A stretch of DNA of 64,000 nt from Dactylis glomerata. Its lineage: Eukaryota; Streptophyta; Magnoliopsida; Poales; Poaceae. The translations under genes and the position numbers were made by a program. Of the stretch, positions 58,052-64,000 are shown piece by piece (within the stretch, counting starts at the first letter, position 1; the number at the start of each line of letters is the position of its first letter). The stretch spans positions 866,098-930,097 of the forward strand of contig QXEO01000722.1 of NCBI GenBank assembly GCA_007115705.1, given 5' to 3'. The notes beneath the pieces were generated by a model. It searched no databases, had not been told where the DNA came from, and worked only from the letters and a program-made list of their open reading frames with translations.

Positions 58052-58902
58052 TGGTATCAGATTACTGGGTTGATCACCGCGAGTATTTCAAATTGATTGT
58101 TCTCTGGATTGTTTTTGTTCGAAGAGTTTTCAGATCAGATTCCGTTGCGAATTGCTCGTCATCAGAAGTTTTCAGATTATTTTCGTTCTGCTGGAGACGT
58201 GGTGCTTTCGTACCACCTGAAGCAATCATTGTGGTGTTTCTTGTGGAGATCGGATCTACTTCAACTTCCTTTTGATCGTTTGGCATTCACGTCACAAGGA
58301 AAGGAGAAAGAAGAGATTCAATTGTTCTTGTTCACAGCCCAACCAGATCCGATCGCTAGGGAAAAATCAAAAAAAGGCCTTGGTCACTGGCGCCAGACAA
58401 CAGACGTCCTCCGTCCCCTGGCGTGCCTTCCGATCGCGAAGCGGTTGACATCCCGCGCGTGGGCGATCCGGCTGGGAATCTAGGCGGTACACGTTTTTCT
58501 CTAGGATCTGATCGCTCTGCTCTGGCTGATCGCTACCAAGTAAAAAAAAAACGAGCTCGCCCCAGGCGCCAATCCCCAGACTGCCTCTGTGGTCGAGGGA
58601 GGCTCGTTACTCAGCACCGCGCGCCGGCGCCTCTGCCGATCAGCGATCGCGGGACACCATCGGGCCGGTCATTGCTCGCGCCTTGCCACAGTAGGCCGGC
58701 CCACCTGCAATCGAGCGCTCGCCCCGCAAGTCTGGCAGCGCTTGCTCACGTCGCTAGACCCCAGACGGTCTCTGGGGTAAAGCGCACTGCCTCAGCATAT
58801 CCTCTGTTTCTCTGTTCTCTACTGTGACGGTACGGGTAAAGCACAGGTGAAAGTGTTTTGCATCCAGGTATCAGTGAAGGCTTGGACAACAATAGTAACA
58901 AG
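58052..58902 (+). other. GYP-C primer site and leader
   Basis: Primer site TGGTATCAGATT at 58052-58063, 2 bp after the LTR, initiator-Met type. The leader is GC-rich from 58380 to 58800 with repeated CCAGAC blocks, including a perfect hairpin ccccagacggtctctgggg at 58759-58777. Long frames here are composition artefacts. Confidence 0.7.
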
Positions 58903-60129
58903 ATGGATTCTTTTTCGAGAGATTATTACGGCTACAAATGTCACAGTGGCAAAAAGTCAGGAGATATTTTTAATGACTATCTTGACCTGTTGGATGGTGT
59001 TTTAGCATATGATGAATATAAGATCAATTGGCAACTGACCTATGATGCAACAGCTGAAGAGTTTGAGTCATGGGAACATCATGTGCTACAGGGTTTCTAC
59101 AGGTGTACTACCTATGATCAAAACATGAATGATTCTACCCGTTTGGCTCTTGCAGACCGACGCGTGGATGATAGGCTATATAGTTGGTGGCATACAGCGT
59201 TGCGCGAGAAGAGCATTACCTCTGTAACTTGGGCGAATTTTAGAAAATTTCTACGAGAGTGCTTTATACCTTATAGTACCGTGGTTCCTTCTCCAAAGCC
59301 CATGGTACCCATAGAAGTAATTAAGCAGACACCCAAGGTTGTGCATCGGATAGAGGATGTTGGCAAGAGCATAGCTCCTATACCGAAGGTCGCGACAACT
59401 CTGACTACTCATGAGAAGTTGACAGTTGTTCCATTGCCGACAGTTAGCCAGGTGGCAGCCACGAATTCTGAATTGTCAGCGGTTGATGTTGTCAAGGATA
59501 TCGTGGAGGAGGTTGTACCATTGAGTGGGCTGAATATGCAACTCAAAAGAGTACATGATGAGACTTGCATGACAGCGGATAGAGGCCAGCGATGGAATTT
59601 ATTTTAGGCGCAGTGCATAATCAAAGGCAAAGCATGCAAGTTGATGATTGACAGTGGTAGTTACTGTAATGGCATTAGCAAGGCGGTTGTGGAGGCTTTG
59701 GGTTTATCCACATGGCGTATTCCAGAACCGAGGCATGTTGAGTGGGTTAATAGCTGCGGTATGCTGATGATTACTCACAAGGTGCGTGTGCCATTTACAG
59801 TTGATGACTATGTTGATGAGGTGGAATGCGATGTGTTGCCATTGGAGGTATGTGGGCTATTACTTGGACGTCCCTGGCAGTATGATCGCAATGCTATGCA
59901 TGCTGGGAGAGCAAATACATATTCTTTTGTGCATGATGGCAAACAGCGGACTTTGAAGCCTATGAGAGATGATCACATCAAGTCCGATGTTGTGTCGGTG
60001 GTTCGCAAGGAGAAGTTGCATAAAGCTAAGCCACAACCAATGCTAGCTAAGGTGCAGCATGAGGAGCATGATGCGAAAAGCATCGATGGTGATAATGTTT
60101 CAGCCAAGCCCGTAGATGACAAGCCAGTT
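58903..60129 (+). pseudogene. GYP-C Gag and protease, one nonsense codon, cut by GYP-B copy 3
   Basis: The ATG at 58903 starts MDSFSRDYYG; an earlier TTG at 58858 is not a convincing start. The Gag core includes DDRLYSWWHTALREK and WANFRKFLRECFIP, which fits a Ty3/gypsy capsid. A Val/Pro-rich linker follows. No CCHC knuckle is seen. A TAG at 59605-59607 (probably CAG before) splits it from protease in the same frame. The protease has a canonical MIDSGS (D at 59650-59652) and LLLGRPWQYDRN, close to the GYP-A and GYP-B proteases. The frame is cut at 60129 by the next insertion. RT and integrase are not in the window. Confidence 0.8.
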
Positions 60130-61087
60130 TGATAAGGGGTTGCCCGATCTTCTCAGTGAGCCGATGTAGATGGATGATAACTTGGTAGATAATCTGTGAG
60201 ACGCACACGAACTCTCCGGCTGTTCCCCCGTTGCCAATGCAATAGATCTTCAACCCTATGGATATTCGAGACACCACACACCTGCGCACGTAGCCGCCGA
60301 CTACGAAGCGGTTCTGCAATCTCCTAATTCCCAATGGAACATCAAATCACACTTGAATTCTCAGTAGCAAAACTCCAGATCGAAACAAACTTGGAGTGGG
60401 GTAGATATTCCGAGCGAAACACAGAGGAATATATGATTTCAGAGGAAAGCTTACAAGCAATTTCGTTCTGATGTTTGGGGGTAATCTAAACGTAGTCTAA
60501 ACGACACAAGGGGGCGCCCCAGGGGTACTTAAAGGGGTCGGGGCGACCTGGGCAAAGACCTGGCCCAAAACCAACCTGTTTTGGGCCCAAACGGACTCGG
60601 TTCGACTCAAACTGGTACATACCGACCCATACATGGGTTTGGCCTATTTTGGCACGCAGGCCATGAGTGTAGCGTGCCTTAGACTCATAGACATCGCGTC
60701 GAAGGCTATCCTAGCGCGCCATCTCATGCTCTCTCTCATGTAGACTTGATGCTCTGGTGATCTCCGGGTGCGCCTGCCTCCCTCTCCTCCCTCGCGCACT
60801 TGATCTTCAAGTCTTGCTCATCTCGCTGCGACGCGTCTCCTCCTCGTGCAATGCTTGTGTTATCAACAAACCTAATCATACATAGATGCATGGACTTAGG
60901 TAGTATAAAGCTCTCATTAAATAAAACATCAGGTTCAATTAAGAGTGAGTTCACCTGTTGTTCCAATAGCTTTGCACGTGCTCTTGTAATTGGTCCAATC
61001 CTAATCTCGGTGGACTTCTTCGCAGCAACATCTTCATCATCAATAGGAGCAGGACATAATGGTGGTGTAATAGGGATGTCCTCATCA
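60130..61087 (-). repeat. GYP-B copy 3, 3' LTR
   Basis: 958 bp, ending gtcctcatca on the + strand. It includes the polyprotein tail (stop at 60736-60738). The purine tract with seven Gs precedes it on the minus strand (61088-61098). Confidence 0.88.
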
Positions 61088-64000
61088 TCCTCCCCCCCTT
61101 CAAAAGGCGTCGACCTCGACGCTGCAATGTCTTCACCCTCACATGGTGTCAAATCAGCAACGTTGAAGCTATTGCTCACGCCATACTCAGCTATAGGAAG
61201 ATCTATCTTGTAGGCATTATCATTAATCTTGGCAAGAACCTTGTAAGGACCAGCACCACGGGGCAGCAACTTGGACTTACGGAGCTGTGGAAATCTGTCC
61301 TTGCGAAAGTGTACCCAAACCATATCACCGGGCTGGAACAAGACTTCCTTTCGCTTCTTGTTTGCACGATCTGCAGTATACTTGCCTTTCTTCTCAATAG
61401 CCTCTTTAGTCTTCACATGAATCTTCCTCACAAAATCTGCCCTCTTTGATGCCTCCATATTGACTCGCTCTTGGATAGGAAGAGGCAACAAATCAAGAGG
61501 CGTAATGGGTTTGAAACCATAGACCACCTCGAAAGGACATAGCTGCGTGGTAGAGTGAACCGCCCTGTTATATGCAAACTCCACATGCGGCAAACAATCC
61601 TCCCACTCACGCAGGTTCTTCTTGATCATGCATCGCAGCACTGTTGAAAGTGTGCGATTTACCACCTCCGTTTGACCATCAGTTTGGGGATGACATGTAG
61701 TGCTGAATAATAACTTTGTGCCCAGCTTTCCCCAAAGTGTCTTCCAGAAGTAGCTCATAAACTTCACATCACGATCAGAGACAATTGTCTTGGGAACTCC
61801 ATGCAAGCGTACAATGTCCCTGAAAAACAGGTTAGCAATATGCGACGCATCGTCGCTTTTGTGGCAGGCAATAAAATGAGCCATCTTAGAAAATCTATCC
61901 ACTACCACAAATATAGAATCATGGCCTCTTTTAGTCCTAGGCAAACCTAATACAAAATCCATGCTAATGTCCTCCCATGGTATAGTAGGTGCAGGTAATG
62001 GAGTATACAAACCGTGAGGCTTCAGCTTGGACTTTGACTTGTTGCACGTAATGCAACGCTTGACAAACCTGTCCACATCACGCCTCATCCTAGGCCAATA
62101 AAAGTGATCAGCGAGCATGAGTAGCGTCTTCTCACGCCCAAAGTGACCCATCAAACCGCCGACATGTGATTCCTGCAACAATAGCAAACGCACGGATGAT
62201 TCTGGAACACATAGTTTGTTAGCACGAAACAAAAACCCATCATGGATGTGATATTTATCCCATGCTTTCCCACCAGTACACATGCTATATGGCGCTGAAA
62301 AATCATGATCAGTAGCATATAAATCACACAAACACTCTAAACCAGGAACCTTAATGTCTAATTGTGTCAACAACATGTTCTTCCTAGAGAGAGCATCAGC
62401 AACCACATTGTCTTTACCCTTTTTATGTTTAATTATGTATGGAAAAGACTCAATGAACTCAACCCACTTAGCAAGACGCCTATGCAAATTAGATTGAGCT
62501 TTCAGATATTTCAAAGCTTCATGATCAGAATGTATGATAAATTCTTTTGGCCACAAATAATGTTGCCAAACCTCAAAAACTCTAACAAGTGCATACAATT
62601 CTTTATCATAAACTGGATAGTTCAACCTCGCACCACAAAGTTTTTTCAGAAAAATAGGCAATAGGCCTACCCTCTTGCATCAACACACCACCAATACCAA
62701 TGCCACTAGCATCACATTCAATCTCAAATTGCTTAGTAAAATCTGGTAGTGCAAGCAAAGGTGCAGAAGTTAACAAACGTTTCAGCTCATCAAAGGCATT
62801 ATCTTGGGCTGCGCCCCATACAAATTCTACACCTTTCTTAGTTAACTCATTCAAAGGTGCAGCAATAGTACTAAAGTCTTTCACAAAACGACGATAAAAA
62901 CCAGCAAGACCGTGAAAACTTCGTACTTGACTAACATTCATAGGAGTAGGCCAATTTTGAATAGCTTCAATTTTAGATGCATCTACCTCTACTCCATGCT
63001 TAGAAACAACAAATCCCTGAAATATGACCTTATCTTTGCAAAATGTGCACTTCTCAAGGTTACCATATAACTTAGCATCACGCAACACTTGCAAAACTTG
63101 TCGAATATGATCACTATGTTCAGATTCATTGCGGCTGTAGATTAATATATCATCAAAATACACAACCACAAACTTGCCAATAAAATTACGCAAAACATGG
63201 TTCATTAATCTCATGAAGGTACTAGGTGCATTAGTTAACCCAAATGGCATGACTAACCACTCATATAAACCAAATTTTGTTTTAAAGGCTGTTTTCCACT
63301 CATCCCCCTCTTTCATCCTAATTTGATGATAACCACTACGCAAATCAATTTTAGAGAAAACAGCAGCACCACTCAATTCATCAAGCATATCTTCCAAGCG
63401 TGGAATAGGGTGACGATATCGAATAGTGATGTTATTTATTGCTCTACAATCTACGCACATGCGCCAGGTACCATCTTTCTTAGGAACTAAAATAACAGGA
63501 ACAGCACAAGGGCTTAAGCTCACACGAATATAACCTTTGTCGAGAAGCGCTTGTACTTGTTTCTGAATTTCTTTTGTCTCCTCGGGGTTGGTGCGGTATG
63601 GTCCTCGGTTGGGCAGCGATGCTCCTGGGATCAAGTCTATTTGATGCTCAATGCCTCGCAAAGGTGGCAAACCTGGAGGCACCTCGTCCGGAAACACGTC
63701 GCTGAATTCCTGTAACACATTAGAAACACCAATAGATAGAGGGGTCATGTCGTTAGAAACCAAAATGTTACCCTTGTACATAAGCACAAGAGGAACAGCT
63801 GTAGGATCCTCACGAAACTCTCTTAGATCGGATTTGGTGGCTAACATTACTAAGGAATGCGCTCCCTCACTCATACGTTTACCACTCAGATTTGGCTTGT
63901 GGCTCTCCCTCACCGGAAGTGTAGGCTCTCGTCTATCTACTCTCTCACTCTCTTTTTCAAGATTTACTTCAAGTTTTTGACGAGATTCATTTACAATAGC
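60736..64000 (-). pseudogene. GYP-B copy 3 Pol, partial, one frameshift
   Basis: Minus-strand frame open from the window edge (start not included) through the post-protease linker, RT with YFDD (about 63150-63165) and the start of RNase H. An extra T in the T-run 62641-62646 (six, against five in copies 1 and 2) then shifts the frame within YFSEKL. The shifted frame continues as RNase H, integrase with complete HHCC (RCITC) and DDE motifs, and the LTR-encoded tail with GPITRARAK. A single base change separates this from a continuous polymerase-integrase frame in the visible part. Confidence 0.88.

Larger units (their letters stand above)
49640..64000 (+). mobile_element. GYP-C, plus-strand element interrupted by GYP-B copies 2 and 3
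   Basis: The 5' LTR is 49640-49672 joined to 57520-58049 (563 bp in total) across GYP-B copy 2. The primer site is at 58052, the leader to 58902, then gag-protease to 60129, where GYP-B copy 3 is inserted. The rest lies beyond the window. It sits inside a minus-strand copy of the same family; the left flank is cgaga. Confidence 0.8.
60130..64000 (-). mobile_element. GYP-B copy 3 (divergent subfamily), truncated by window end
   Basis: The 3' LTR is 60130-61087 (958 bp, about 43 bp longer than copies 1 and 2), then pol to the window edge. Left flank cagtt is the presumed target duplication. The LTR starts TGATAAGGGGTTGCC, and scattered differences from copies 1 and 2 run through the whole element. 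Confidence 0.9.

Noticed and set aside
58097..58827. Plus-strand ORFs before GYP-C gag
   Set aside because: Leader sequence with GC-rich hairpin blocks; no conserved start and no match to the palindrome's leader at protein level.
1..64000. A host protein-coding gene, tRNA or other cellular RNA gene
   Set aside because: Every conserved coding block is retrotransposon Gag, Pol or an element-borne ORF, and tRNA-like matches are only primer sites.

Overview
The window is a block of intergenic heterochromatin from a large-genome grass. A Triticeae species (wheat, barley, Aegilops or rye type) is the best guess, from the style of the Athila-type and Ty3/gypsy elements; I did not identify a species. 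I see no host gene, tRNA or rRNA gene. Almost every base belongs to nested LTR retrotransposons or their remains. Local labels used throughout: ATH = Athila-type gag-protease element (LTR about 1645 bp, tRNA-Asp primer site); GYP-A = Ty3/gypsy family with 925-bp LTRs; GYP-B = Ty3/gypsy family with about 915-bp LTRs; GYP-C = Ty3/gypsy family with 563-bp LTRs; TAT = old Tat-lineage gypsy element with an extra RNase H and antisense ORFs. I give no database family names because I could not check them.

Layout. Positions 1-35488 are a tandem ATH array read on the + strand: end of internal unit A (1-3008), LTR1 (3009-4653), internal unit B (4654-27351), LTR2 (27352-28826), internal unit C (28827-33844), LTR3 (33845-35488). 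Each LTR serves as 3' LTR of one unit and 5' LTR of the next. Unit B is split by two minus-strand GYP-A elements (5802-13591, TSD ttgag; 16223-25950, TSD actga/actaa). The second GYP-A carries in its own LTR a 1953-bp palindromic GYP-C insertion (23193-25145, TSD gacaa). The ATH array appears to sit inside the minus-strand TAT element, whose remains are 35494-38981, 39546-40495 and 48428-48704.

TAT is also split by a GYP-C solo LTR (38982-39540, TSD tagcc), by GYP-B copy 1 (40496-48422, TSD gcttg) and, at 48705, by a minus-strand GYP-C element. That GYP-C is interrupted at 49640 by a plus-strand GYP-C element. The plus-strand GYP-C is itself interrupted by GYP-B copy 2 (49673-57514, TSD cccaa) and GYP-B copy 3 (60130 to beyond the window end).

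How the parts work. GYP-A and GYP-B encode a single Gag-protease-RT-RNase H-integrase polyprotein. Its last 100 or so residues are read through the polypurine tract into the 3' LTR, and GYP-C shows the same overlap. GYP-A, GYP-B and GYP-C use an initiator-Met-type primer site (TGGTATCAGA). ATH units encode only Gag and a protease-like domain, so they would need polymerase and integrase from elsewhere. Every polyprotein shows at least one lesion. GYP-B copy 1 is the least damaged (one frameshift in the LTR-encoded tail and one lost zinc-finger cysteine). By hand count, LTR pairs differ by about 1% (GYP-A copy 1), 1.6% (GYP-B copy 1) and 2.2% (GYP-B copy 2), so these insertions are young compared with TAT and GYP-A copy 2.
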